From contig NZ_NERD01000002.1 in the NCBI RefSeq assembly GCF_002799155.1, positions 806,001 through 870,000 on the forward strand: a DNA stretch of 64,000 nucleotides. Reading direction: 5' to 3'. Under the pieces are notes generated by a model, which was given only the letters and a program-made list of their open reading frames with translations, did not search any database and was not told the DNA's origin. A program made the position numbers and the translations under genes. This stretch comes from Stenotrophomonas maltophilia. Lineage in GTDB: Bacteria > Pseudomonadota > Gammaproteobacteria > Xanthomonadales > Xanthomonadaceae. Below, in pieces: positions 33,961 to 42,005 of this stretch; position 1 is the stretch's first letter; every line of letters begins with the position of its first letter.

Positions 33961-35169
33961 TCAGGGCTGCGCTGCAGCCAGTGCGCGCAGGATCTGCGCG
34001 GTCTCTTCGCGGGTCTGCCAGGCGCTGTTGCCGAGGGTCAGCATGCGTGCAGCGAAGTCGCGCGCGTTCGGCATGTCGTCCTGCGGCACGATGCCACGCA
34101 GGTAGGCGTAGTCGGGCAAGGCATGGATGAACATGCGGCTGGCACCGAGGCCGCGCGGCCACAGTTCGTCCAGTGCGGCATCGCGCGCGCGCTGGCTGGG
34201 CAGCAGCAGCATCAGCATCGGCCAGGTGCCGCCGGTGCCCGCCAGGCCATCGACCACCTCCACGGCCGGCAGCTGTGCCAGCTGCACACGCAGCTGCAAT
34301 GCGCGCAGGCGCCCGGCCTGCAGGAACGCAGGCAGCCGCCGTGCAGCATGGGCGCCGATGTTCTGCCGCCATTGGCTGACCCGGTGCTGCGGGATGTCCA
34401 GCGGGAAGATGTCACCGACTGCTTCTTCCAGATCGCCACGCTGCAGTGCGCTACGCAGTGGATTGCCGTACACCAGCGACAGCAGCGAGGGGCGGTAGCA
34501 GGCGGCAAGGCCCAGCAGCTGCACGCTGCGAAGCAGCTCCCAGCGCAGGCTGAAACGCACCTGCTCGGCGGCATGTTCGGCCAGCGCGGCACGCAGCTCG
34601 TCATCGCGGCTGACCAGCAGGCCGCCTTCGTGCAGGCTCAGCCCCTTGCCGGCGGCCAGGCTGAAGAATCCGATATCGCCACGCAGGCCGACACTGCTGT
34701 TGCCGACCCGGGCGCCCAGCGCCTGCGCGGCATCTTCGATGACCCAGGCACCGGCGCCACGCGCGATGTCATTGGCCAGTTCGACATCGGCGATGCGCCC
34801 GCCCAGGTGCGTGGGCAGGATCGCCAACGTGCGTGCGTCGGCCAGGCGCGAGAGCTGTGCCGGATCAAAGTCGAAGTGGCCGCGGCGGGTATCACACAGT
34901 TGCACGCGCAGGCCGAGGCTGTGCACGGCAATCGGCACCAGCGGGCAGGTGTAGGCCGGCAGGATCACGGTATCGCGCTGGGGCGCACGCTTGCGCAAGG
35001 TGCGCAGCGCGATCAGCAGCGCGTGGGTGCCGGAACAGGTCAGCTGCAGCGGCGGTGTGCCGAGCTGGTGGGCCAGGATGTCGCGCAGGTCGCCGCCCCC
35101 CGGGAGGAAGTCGCTGGCCTGCATCGGCAGGCCGGCGGTCGGAGGCAGTTCGCGCGCGAACAGGTTCAT
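33961..35169 (-). CDS. DegT/DnrJ/EryC1/StrS-family aminotransferase
   Basis: 402 residues from the ATG at 35169 (MNLFARELPP), ten bases after the upstream gene; an ATG at 35214 would overlap that gene. PLP-fold markers: CSGTHALLIALRTL, PAYTCPLVPIAV, VIEDAAQALGA and the putative Schiff-base lysine in SLAAGKGLSLHEGG. The family usually aminates nucleotide-linked keto-sugars (ArnB, PseC, VioA). With two ArnE/ArnF-like half transporters directly upstream, an envelope or lipid-linked product is plausible, though sequence similarity to ArnB itself looks distant. Confidence 0.85.
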   Translation of the reverse strand: MNLFARELPPTAGLPMQASDFLPGGGDLRDILAHQLGTPPLQLTCSGTHALLIALRTLRKRAPQRDTVILPAYTCPLVPIAVHSLGLRVQLCDTRRGHFDFDPAQLSRLADARTLAILPTHLGGRIADVELANDIARGAGAWVIEDAAQALGARVGNSSVGLRGDIGFFSLAAGKGLSLHEGGLLVSRDDELRAALAEHAAEQVRFSLRWELLRSVQLLGLAACYRPSLLSLVYGNPLRSALQRGDLEEAVGDIFPLDIPQHRVSQWRQNIGAHAARRLPAFLQAGRLRALQLRVQLAQLPAVEVVDGLAGTGGTWPMLMLLLPSQRARDAALDELWPRGLGASRMFIHALPDYAYLRGIVPQDDMPNARDFAARMLTLGNSAWQTREETAQILRALAAAQP

Positions 35170-35179
35170 CGCAGCCCGC

Positions 35180-35578
35180 TCACGAGGTGCTTTCGGCGGG
35201 GCTGTGCGGGTCATCCGCTTCGGCGCGGCCGAGGCAGACGATGCCGGCCACGATCAGTACCGCGCCCACCAGGTGGTGCAGGGTCAGTGGTTCGTTCAAC
35301 AGCCACGCCGACAGCAGCAGCACGCTGATCACTTCCAGGTGCGAAGCCGCGAAAGCAGGACCGATGGGTGCGTGGCGCAGCAGGCTCATCCAGGTGAAAA
35401 ATGCACCGACGTAGCCAAGGATGGCACCGTACACCCATGGCTGCGACAGCACGCGCAGCAGCCATGCCGTGTTGGCCTCGACCGGCAGCGCCGCATCACC
35501 GGCATACTTGAAGCACAGCTGGGCCAGCGTGTCGAAGGCCATCAGCAGGGGGAAGCCGATCACATACAGGCGCCTCAT
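35180..35578 (-). CDS. Half-size EamA/SMR-like transporter subunit (second)
   Basis: 132 residues with four predicted spans: LYVIGFPLLMAFDTLAQLCF, PWVYGAILGYVGAFFTWMSL, AFAASHLEVISVLLLSAWLL and LVGAVLIVAGIVCLG. Four spans in ~120 residues is the size of EmrE, ArnE or ArnF, not of ten-span EamA proteins, so it should function as a dimer. The start overlaps the stop of the sister gene (ATGA). The conserved Glu in LNEPLT sits where EamA proteins carry it. Confidence 0.82.
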   Translation of the reverse strand: MRRLYVIGFPLLMAFDTLAQLCFKYAGDAALPVEANTAWLLRVLSQPWVYGAILGYVGAFFTWMSLLRHAPIGPAFAASHLEVISVLLLSAWLLNEPLTLHHLVGAVLIVAGIVCLGRAEADDPHSPAESTS

Positions 35579-35934
35579 GAGCCGGCCCCCACCACCGCCA
35601 CGCCCGCAGTGACCAGCAGCATGCCGGTTACCCGCAATGGCGTGAGTTTCTCGCGGAACAGGAAGCGGCCGGCGATCATCAGCGCCACGATGTTGATCGA
35701 GCCCAGCAGCACGCCCTTGGACAGCGGTACCAGTGACAGGAACGCGATCCAGGCGACGAATTCAAGCACATAGCAGGCGATGCCGATCCACAGCCAGGGG
35801 CGGCTGAGCATGTGTTTCCAGCGTTGCAATCCTTCGCCGTCCTGCGGGTCGCTGGCGGCGGCCTTGAAGGCGAGCTGGCCACCGGTATCGAGCACGACAT
35901 TGGCCAGCCACAGCAGCGTGGCGAGTGCTCCCAT
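35575..35934 (-). CDS. Half-size EamA/SMR-like transporter subunit (first)
   Basis: 119 residues from the ATG at 35934 (MGALATLLWLANVVLDTGG), one base after the hydrolase stop; a longer frame from 35970 would overlap the hydrolase. Four spans, the third with LSKGVLLGSINIVALMIAG and a REKLTP motif. The GQLAFKAA near the N-terminus parallels AQLCFKYA in the sister protein, indicating ancient duplication. Probably forms a heterodimer with the overlapping downstream gene, as ArnE does with ArnF. Confidence 0.8.
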   Translation of the reverse strand: MGALATLLWLANVVLDTGGQLAFKAAASDPQDGEGLQRWKHMLSRPWLWIGIACYVLEFVAWIAFLSLVPLSKGVLLGSINIVALMIAGRFLFREKLTPLRVTGMLLVTAGVAVVGAGS

Positions 35935-35935
35935 T

Positions 35936-36772
35936 TCAGGCCACCGCCTTGAGGACGCCGCTGCGCTCACCGATTTCGGTGAAGAAGCGCGCGCTGCGGC
36001 GGATCACGTCGCGGCGTTCGCGGTCGATGGTGATCATGTGGTAGCTGTCTTCCAGTACCACCAGTTCCTTCGGGCCGCTGACCCGCGACATCACCAGCTC
36101 GGCGTTGCCCATGCTGGCCACGTCGTCTTCGCGGGCGTGCATCACCAGGCACGGTGCGGTGACCTGGTGCAGGTGGCGGCGGGTCCAGTTGCTCAGGGCG
36201 CGCATCTCGGCCAACGCGTGCCAGGGGTTGCCCGGAAGGCCGGCGGCAGCGCTGTCGCCGGACAGCATGGCGGCGCTGACCTGTGCGCGCAGGCGTTCGT
36301 CGCGCAGGCCGTACGGCGGTTCTTCCATGAACATGCGGTCGCGGCCGATGTTGAAGCGCTTGAACCACGGCAGCAGGAACGAGAAGCGGGCCACGGCGGG
36401 AATGTTCCAGCCGTCATAGCGGAAGGTGGCGCCGTAAACGCCGACGCCGGACACCCACTCGGGGCGGCGCGCGGCCAGCGCCAGCGACAGTACCGCACCC
36501 ATCGACAGGCCACCGACGAACAGCTGGTCGACCTTGCCACGCAGGCTCGCCGCCGCATCTTCCACACCCTGGTACCACTGTTCCCAAGTGGTCGCCAGCA
36601 GGTCATCCACGGTGCCGCAATGGCCGGGCAGCTGCACGCCGTGGACGGTGAAGCCGGCGTTGTTCAGGCCCTTGCCCAGCATGCGCATTTCCGCAGGGGT
36701 GCCGGTCAGGCCGTGGACCAGCAGCACGCCCTGCGGGCCACCGGGGAGGAAGAAGTCGTGCGATTCGGTCAC
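35936..36772 (-). CDS. Alpha/beta-hydrolase, carboxylesterase type
   Basis: 278 residues. Oxyanion motif LLVHGLTGTPAEM near residue 20, nucleophile elbow GGLSMGAVLS (~93), acid in HAREDDVAS (~218) and the catalytic His in DSYHMITIDRE (~245). This is the Est30-like carboxylesterase layout with a lid insertion around residues 125-185. It leads the hydrolase-EamA-EamA-DegT group, one base ahead of the first transporter gene, so it probably acts on the same pathway, perhaps removing an ester. Confidence 0.88.
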   Translation of the reverse strand: MTESHDFFLPGGPQGVLLVHGLTGTPAEMRMLGKGLNNAGFTVHGVQLPGHCGTVDDLLATTWEQWYQGVEDAAASLRGKVDQLFVGGLSMGAVLSLALAARRPEWVSGVGVYGATFRYDGWNIPAVARFSFLLPWFKRFNIGRDRMFMEEPPYGLRDERLRAQVSAAMLSGDSAAAGLPGNPWHALAEMRALSNWTRRHLHQVTAPCLVMHAREDDVASMGNAELVMSRVSGPKELVVLEDSYHMITIDRERRDVIRRSARFFTEIGERSGVLKAVA

Positions 36773-36852
36773 CTGGCGGCTCCGGGACGGCAGTGGGGAT
36801 GGTCAGGATCGCAAGCGCGATTTTCGCCAGCCTTTCAGCGTCCCGGTCCGGG

Positions 36853-38232
36853 TCAGGGGGCCTTCAGCAGCGGCAACGTGATGGCAACCTTGAGGCCCCC
36901 GCCGGCACGGTTGAGGAAGGTCAGGCGGCCGCCGAAGTGCTCCACCGCTTCGTGGGCGATGGCCAGGCCCAGGCCGGTGCCGCTGGCGGTGGTGCCGGGC
37001 GCGCGGAAGAAGCGCTCGCCCAGCCGCGGCATCACGTCCTCGGGTACGCCGGGTCCGTTGTCCTCCACATACAGCTCGACGTCATTGTCGTCCAGCGCGT
37101 GCACGCCGACCGTGACGGTCGCGCCGCGGCCGGCATAGCGCAGCGCATTGTCGATCAGGTTGTCCAGTGCCTCCTGCAGCTGGGCACCGTTGCCGAGCAC
37201 GCGCAGCGGGCGAGGGCTGCCGCGGTAACCCAGATCAATGCCATCGCGGATGGCTTCGGGCACGCGCAACCGGACCCAGTGCGGCACCCGTTCGCACAGG
37301 TCCAGCGCTTCCACGGTTTCCGGGACGGTCTGCGCCCGGCTCAGTGCCAGCAGCTGGGTGCTGACCCGCGCGGTGCGCTGGTTGAGCCGGCGGATGTGCT
37401 GCAGTGCTTCGCGCACCGTGTCCGGGTCACCATGCGCCAGCGCCTGATCCACGTGCAGGGCCATGCCGGCCAATGGCGAGCGCAGCTGGTGCGCGGCATC
37501 GGCGATGAAACGGTTCTGCAGCGTGATCATTTCCGCCTGGCGGGCAAACAGATCGTCGATGGTACTGATCAGCGGCTGGATTTCTTCCGGAACGTCGGCA
37601 TCGGAGATCGGCGCCAGTTCGCCGCGGCGCTGCGCCAGGCGGGTCCTCAGCGGGGTCAGGATGCGCAGGCCGTAGGTCACGCCGAACCAGACCAGGGCGG
37701 CGGTGCCCAGCGCCAGCATGGTCATCAGCGGAATGATGATCATCAGGATCTCGCGCGCACGCTGGCGGCGGTCGGCCATGCTTTCGGCCACGGTCACCGC
37801 CAGCTGGTCCTGCGGGTCGTTCATCGCCTGCGTGCAGACGGTGGCCATGCGCACCTGCTGGCCATTGAGGTTGCCGTCGTACAGCGCCGGATGCACACCG
37901 GTGCAGTCCTGCGAAGGGGCGTACGGGCTGAAGTCCGCGTTGCCGCTGAGCGTACCCATGCGGCTGCTGTCGACGTTGAAGTAGCGATGGCCGTCGGGGT
38001 CGTACTCGATCAGGAAGCGTGCCTGCGGAGACAGGTCGCTGGTCACCGGCATGGTGCTCAGCATCTGCGCGAACGAATGCGTGTCATCGATCAGGTTGCG
38101 GTCATGGATGCGGTTGGAATAGTCCAGCGCAACGTAATAGGCCAGGATCGTATTGAAGGTGAGCAGGCCCAGCATCGGCAACGCCAGGAAGGCGAGCAGG
38201 CGTCGACGCAGGCTGGGGGGGCCACTGATCAC
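36853..38232 (-). CDS. Two-component sensor histidine kinase
   Basis: 459 residues from a GTG at 38232 that overlaps the response-regulator stop (GTGA). TM1 (LLAFLALPMLGLLTFNTILAY without its last residues) near 11-30, a periplasmic domain of ~135 residues containing a TctE-N-like segment, TM2 near 165-185, HAMP-like linker, H-box ADAAHQLRSPLAGM, N-box EALDNLIDNALRYA, and G-boxes DNGPGVP and GTGLGLAI. The QseC/TctE-type architecture suits a sensor of periplasmic metabolites or cations. It phosphorylates the OmpR-type regulator encoded just before it. Confidence 0.9.
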   Translation of the reverse strand: MISGPPSLRRRLLAFLALPMLGLLTFNTILAYYVALDYSNRIHDRNLIDDTHSFAQMLSTMPVTSDLSPQARFLIEYDPDGHRYFNVDSSRMGTLSGNADFSPYAPSQDCTGVHPALYDGNLNGQQVRMATVCTQAMNDPQDQLAVTVAESMADRRQRAREILMIIIPLMTMLALGTAALVWFGVTYGLRILTPLRTRLAQRRGELAPISDADVPEEIQPLISTIDDLFARQAEMITLQNRFIADAAHQLRSPLAGMALHVDQALAHGDPDTVREALQHIRRLNQRTARVSTQLLALSRAQTVPETVEALDLCERVPHWVRLRVPEAIRDGIDLGYRGSPRPLRVLGNGAQLQEALDNLIDNALRYAGRGATVTVGVHALDDNDVELYVEDNGPGVPEDVMPRLGERFFRAPGTTASGTGLGLAIAHEAVEHFGGRLTFLNRAGGGLKVAITLPLLKAP

Positions 38233-38912
38233 GAGGCGCTTTCGTCCTGCGCGTCTTCCAGCATGTAGCCCAGCCCGCGCACGGTGCGGATGCCCATGCC
38301 ACCGGGTTGCAGCTTGCGGCGCAGGCGGTGCAGGGCGATGTCCAGGCCGTTGTCGGTGAGGTCCTGGCCCCAGTCGCACAGTGCTTCCACCAGCTGCGCG
38401 CGCGAGACGATGCGCTCGGCGCGTACCGCCAGCGCCGACAGCAGGCCGAACTCGCGTGCGGTCAGTTCCAGCGGCTGGTCGTCGATCCATACGCGGTGCC
38501 CGGCCAGGTCCAGGCGCAGGCGGCCGATGCGCAGGTCCGGGTTGCCATTGCTGGTGACCCGGCGCAGCTGTGCGCGCACGCGTGCTTCGAATTCGTCCAG
38601 TGCGAACGGCTTGACCAGATAGTCGTCGGCGCCGAGGTCGAGCACGCGCACGCGTTCGGCCAGGCCATCGCGGGCGGTCACCACCAGCACCGCCAGGCCA
38701 TCACCGCGCTGGCGCAGGCGCTGCAGCACGTCGCGGCCGTCCAGCTGTGGCAGGCCCAGGTCCAGCACCAGCAATGCGTACTGGGTCGAGCCCAGCGCAG
38801 CGTCGGCGTGCGCACCGTTGTCGACGTGGTCAACCACGTGCCCCTGCCGGCGCAGCGAGGCGCACAGGCCGGAGGCGATATCCGGGTCGTCTTCAGCAAT
38901 CAGAACGCGCAT
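38229..38912 (-). CDS. OmpR/PhoB-family response regulator
   Basis: 227 residues from the ATG at 38912. Receiver domain with acidic pocket EDD (8-10), phosphoacceptor Asp in LVLDLGLPQLDG (~52) and Lys in YLVKPFALDEF (~103); a winged-helix trans_reg_C domain from ~125 with LELTAREFGLLSAL and ALHRLRRKLQ...RTVRGLGYML. It is translationally coupled to its kinase. The regulon is not evident from neighbours; the divergent side carries only a metallophosphatase on the same strand. Confidence 0.93.
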   Translation of the reverse strand: MRVLIAEDDPDIASGLCASLRRQGHVVDHVDNGAHADAALGSTQYALLVLDLGLPQLDGRDVLQRLRQRGDGLAVLVVTARDGLAERVRVLDLGADDYLVKPFALDEFEARVRAQLRRVTSNGNPDLRIGRLRLDLAGHRVWIDDQPLELTAREFGLLSALAVRAERIVSRAQLVEALCDWGQDLTDNGLDIALHRLRRKLQPGGMGIRTVRGLGYMLEDAQDESAS

Positions 38913-39045
38913 GTGCGGGGGGCTCCTGTGACGGTCAGGCCCACCGGAAGGACGGGGTGGACCTCTCGGTTGCCGAGGGTAGCGGCAAACCGGCTGAAGG
39001 TGGAGCGCGGCGGCACCGCCGGCGGCGGTCGCGCTGTCCCGCCAT

Positions 39046-40173
39046 TCAGTCCTGCAGGCCGGGCTTGCCTTGTGCCAGCGGCACCCGTGAGCCATCCAGC
39101 AGGCCACGGCTGAGCCTGCCTTCCTCGATGAACAGCAGTTCGCCGTTCTCGCCGTTCTTGATGCTGCTGTCGATGGCGATCACGCGGTCGCCATGGAAGC
39201 TGCTGACGTGGGGCATCGAGGTGTGGCCGACGACGATGCGCTTGAGCTGCAGGCGGTCAAGCACTGCCTGTACACCCGCCGCGTCGAGGCGTCCATCGAA
39301 GTAGCCGCGGTACCAGATCGGGCTGGTCTTGCCGTCATACAACGGCGCAGTGGCCGGGTCGGCCTTCACCTCGGCCTTGGGCAGGCCCAGTGACGCCTGG
39401 TAGGCCGCGTTGGTGCGCGCCGGGTCCAGCGCCAGTTCCACCGCCTCGGGCGAGATGCCGCCGTGCAGGAACAGGGTGTCGCCGATCTTCAGCAGCACCG
39501 GGCGGGTACGCAGCCACTGCCCGATCACCGAATCGGCACCGTACAGCTTCGGGTAGCTTTGGCCGAGCAGCTGGGCGCTGCGCAGGTACTTCGGGTTGAC
39601 GTAGCGCAGGTCGTCGTACAGCACCATGGTCTCATGGTTGCCGAGCACGAAGTGCACCGCGCCTCCGGCGGCTGCCGCCTGCTGCTGCAGGCCATACAGC
39701 AGCCAGAAGGCTTCGGTCACCTGCGGGCCACGATCGAACACATCGCCGGCAATGACCAGGGTGCTGGTGCCCAGCGCCCAGCGGTCCTGCGCATCGATCA
39801 CCTTGTTGGCGCGCAGCAGGCGCACCAGCAGCCCGTACTGGCCGTGGATGTCGGACAGGGCGACGATGCGCGGTGTGGCCGGCAGTACGGAGATCGAAGG
39901 TGCATCCGGCGCGGCCACACGCACGGTGTGCCCGTAGCCGCAGCGTGGGGCGATATCGGTGCCTGCGGCCTGCGCGGCCAGCGTGTGCGACTCGACCTTG
40001 TCGTCGCAGATCCACTTGGCCTGCAGCTGCGTGCCCTCGCGGAATACATAGGGACCATCGGCCTGCACGTGGCCGGCGGGCGCGGCAACTTCGCGGGCCT
40101 GCGTGGCTCCGGCGCTGCAGGCCAGCAGTGGCAGCAGCAGGGCGGTCATCAGGGAAGGGCGATAGCGCGGCAT
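39046..40173 (-). CDS. Exported calcineurin-like metallophosphatase
   Basis: 375 residues. Signal peptide (MTALLLPLLACSAGA); the Cys in LLACSAG could be a lipobox. Metallophosphoesterase motifs in order: VALSDIHGQY, IAGDVFDRGPQ, VLGNHETMVL, LFLHGGIS and VVGHTSMPH. The PPP-type spacing and the DRG match periplasmic Shewanella-like or symerythrin-unrelated protein phosphatases, so a phosphoprotein or phosphoester substrate in the periplasm is plausible. Monocistronic; the ~130 bases ahead of the response regulator show no clear terminator. Confidence 0.88.
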   Translation of the reverse strand: MPRYRPSLMTALLLPLLACSAGATQAREVAAPAGHVQADGPYVFREGTQLQAKWICDDKVESHTLAAQAAGTDIAPRCGYGHTVRVAAPDAPSISVLPATPRIVALSDIHGQYGLLVRLLRANKVIDAQDRWALGTSTLVIAGDVFDRGPQVTEAFWLLYGLQQQAAAAGGAVHFVLGNHETMVLYDDLRYVNPKYLRSAQLLGQSYPKLYGADSVIGQWLRTRPVLLKIGDTLFLHGGISPEAVELALDPARTNAAYQASLGLPKAEVKADPATAPLYDGKTSPIWYRGYFDGRLDAAGVQAVLDRLQLKRIVVGHTSMPHVSSFHGDRVIAIDSSIKNGENGELLFIEEGRLSRGLLDGSRVPLAQGKPGLQD

Positions 40174-40246
40174 CGGCGGCGTCCGGCGGCGGAAACATCC
40201 GATGCTAACCGGCGCGGCCGGATCGTGGTGTGCGCGAATGGGCGGA

Positions 40247-40696
40247 TCAGGCGCCGCGCCCGTCGTCCTTGAGCTTGCGCACGCGGGTCGCGGCGGCCTG
40301 CAGGGGCCGACCGTCGCGCCCGTGCGGTTGCATGTAGGGCAGCGGTCGCCGCGTGCTGGATTCGATCAGCTGCGAATGGGCTTCACCGGCCTCGAAGCGA
40401 TGGCGCTCTCCCCACTGGCGCAGTGCGACCAGCAGCGGGAACAGTTCCTGGCCAGCGGCGGTGAGCACGTACTCCTGGTAGGCCGTTCCATCGGAGGCCG
40501 GCTGCAGCCGCAGGATGCCGGCCTCGACCAGCCGGCGCAGGCGGTCGCTGAGGATGTTGCGCGCCGCGCCGAGGCTGCGCTGGAAATCACCGAAGCGGGT
40601 GATGCCGTCGAACGCGTCGCGGATCACCAGCAATGCCCAGCGGTCACCGAGCAGATCGGCGCTGCGGGCGACGGGGCAGGGGCTGTCGGCGTGCAT
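40247..40696 (-). CDS. HxlR-family winged-helix regulator
   Basis: 149 residues from the ATG at 40696. HxlR pattern: the Cys in SPCPVARSADLLGDRWALLV, FGDFQRSLGAARNILSDRLR as the recognition region, and LTAAGQELFPLLVALRQWGER. Divergent from an MFS exporter, with a perfect 11-bp inverted repeat between them. Family members often sense electrophiles or oxidants through that N-terminal Cys and repress a neighbouring gene; it probably represses the MFS gene. Confidence 0.9.
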   Translation of the reverse strand: MHADSPCPVARSADLLGDRWALLVIRDAFDGITRFGDFQRSLGAARNILSDRLRRLVEAGILRLQPASDGTAYQEYVLTAAGQELFPLLVALRQWGERHRFEAGEAHSQLIESSTRRPLPYMQPHGRDGRPLQAAATRVRKLKDDGRGA

Positions 40697-40711
40697 GCTG
40701 GGAATCTCCGA

Positions 40712-40773
40712 ATGTGGTTGCAGTTTAAAACCAATGTCGGTAGCCTGCATCAAGTTTCAAATTGCAACCACAT
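40712..40773. promoter_or_regulatory. 11-bp inverted repeat between hxlR-type and MFS genes
   Basis: atgtggttgca (40712-40722) and tgcaaccacat (40763-40773) are perfect complements with a 40-base AT-richer spacer. One arm lies ~16 bases from each start codon, so a regulator bridging both would shut both genes. Confidence 0.7.
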
Positions 40774-40774
40774 C

Positions 40775-41953
40775 ATGAGTGCCACATCGCTTCCCCGCCC
40801 GCTGCAGGTCCTGCTTGCGGTTGCCGCCGGCGCCAGCGTCGCCAACGTCTATTACGCACAGCCACTGTTGGATCAGCTTGCACGTGCCTTTGCGCTGGAC
40901 CGTGCCGTGGCCGGCGCGGTGCTGGCTGCTACCCAGGCCGGTAGCGTGCTGGCGTTGCTTGGCTTGCTGCCGCTGGCCGATCGTGGTGACCGGCGACGCC
41001 TGCTGCGGCTGCAGTTGATGGCGTTGGTGCTGGGCTTGCTGTGGTTGGCATCGGCACGCACGGCGGGCTGGCTGTTGTCGGGCATGCTGCTGGCCGGCCT
41101 GCTGGGCACGGCGCTGACCCAGGGCCTGATCGCCTACACCGCCATGCTGGCACCGCCCGAGCAGCGCGGTCGCGTGGTCGGTGTGGTGCAGGGCGGTGTG
41201 TTCATCGGCCTGCTGTTGGCGCGCGTGGTATCGGGTGCGGTCGCAGCCACCATCGGCTGGCGGGCGGTCTACCTGCTGTCGGCAGCGGTGATGGGGGCCT
41301 TGGCGTTACTGTTGTGGCGGCGCCTGCCGGCGGTGCCGGTACCGGTGCTACCACCGCGTTGGCGCGAACTGCTGGGTTCGATGCTGGGCATGCTGCGCCG
41401 GAACCGCACGCTGCGCGAGCGTGGGCCGCTGGCTCTGTTGTTGTTTGCTGGCCTCAACGTGTTCTGGGCGGCGGCGCCGCTGCCGTTGTCGGCGCCTCCT
41501 TTGCAGTGGTCCACCGCGGCCATCGGTGCGCTCGGCCTGGCCGGCGTAGTGGGCGCATTGATGGCGGCGCGGGTCGGGCACTGGATGGACCGCGGTTTCA
41601 CTGGTCGGGTCAGCCTTGGCGCGTTACTGCTGATGCTTGCCGCGTGGTGGCCGCTGCTGGGCCTGTCGCAGTCGCTGTCGTTGCTGCTGCTGGGCGTCAT
41701 CGTGCTCGACCTCGGTGGGCAGGCACTGCACGTATCGAACCAGGCGCTGCTGCTGCGTGCACCGGCAGAACAGCATGGGCGCCTGGTGGCGCTGTACATG
41801 CTGTTCTATGCGGTGGGCAGTGGTGCCGGTGCGGCTGCCGGGCCCTGGATGCAGGCCCGGCATGGCTGGCCCGCGGTGTGCCTGCTGGGCGCCGGCATCG
41901 CGGCGCTGGCGTTGCTGTGGTGGGCGGGGTGGCGGGCGGTGGCGGGGAAATGA
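40775..41953 (+). CDS. MFS transporter (drug/metabolite efflux type)
   Basis: 392 residues from the ATG at 40775; frame upstream belongs to the divergent gene region. Twelve predicted spans with a basic loop between spans 2 and 3 (LADRGDRRRLLRLQ, cf. motif A) and YYAQPLLDQLA in the first loop. Resembles the YdhC/ YnfM-like MFS group. Probably exports a toxic compound sensed by the divergent HxlR regulator. The 3' end is followed by degenerate GTAG-type sequence and the convergent cyclase gene. Confidence 0.9.
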   Translation: MSATSLPRPLQVLLAVAAGASVANVYYAQPLLDQLARAFALDRAVAGAVLAATQAGSVLALLGLLPLADRGDRRRLLRLQLMALVLGLLWLASARTAGWLLSGMLLAGLLGTALTQGLIAYTAMLAPPEQRGRVVGVVQGGVFIGLLLARVVSGAVAATIGWRAVYLLSAAVMGALALLLWRRLPAVPVPVLPPRWRELLGSMLGMLRRNRTLRERGPLALLLFAGLNVFWAAAPLPLSAPPLQWSTAAIGALGLAGVVGALMAARVGHWMDRGFTGRVSLGALLLMLAAWWPLLGLSQSLSLLLLGVIVLDLGGQALHVSNQALLLRAPAEQHGRLVALYMLFYAVGSGAGAAAGPWMQARHGWPAVCLLGAGIAALALLWWAGWRAVAGK

Positions 41954-42005
41954 GCGGCTGCCACCCGTATCGGTAGAGCCGGCTGTCGGTAGCGTCGGCA
42001 TGCCG

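Noticed and set aside
40202-40774. N-terminal extension of the MFS protein
   Set aside because: The extension lies opposite the HxlR gene and its operator; the ATG at 40775 gives the normal 12-span length.
41973-42005. Another SMAG hairpin after the MFS gene
   Set aside because: Two GTAG words are present but the stems are imperfect, so it was not listed as a repeat.
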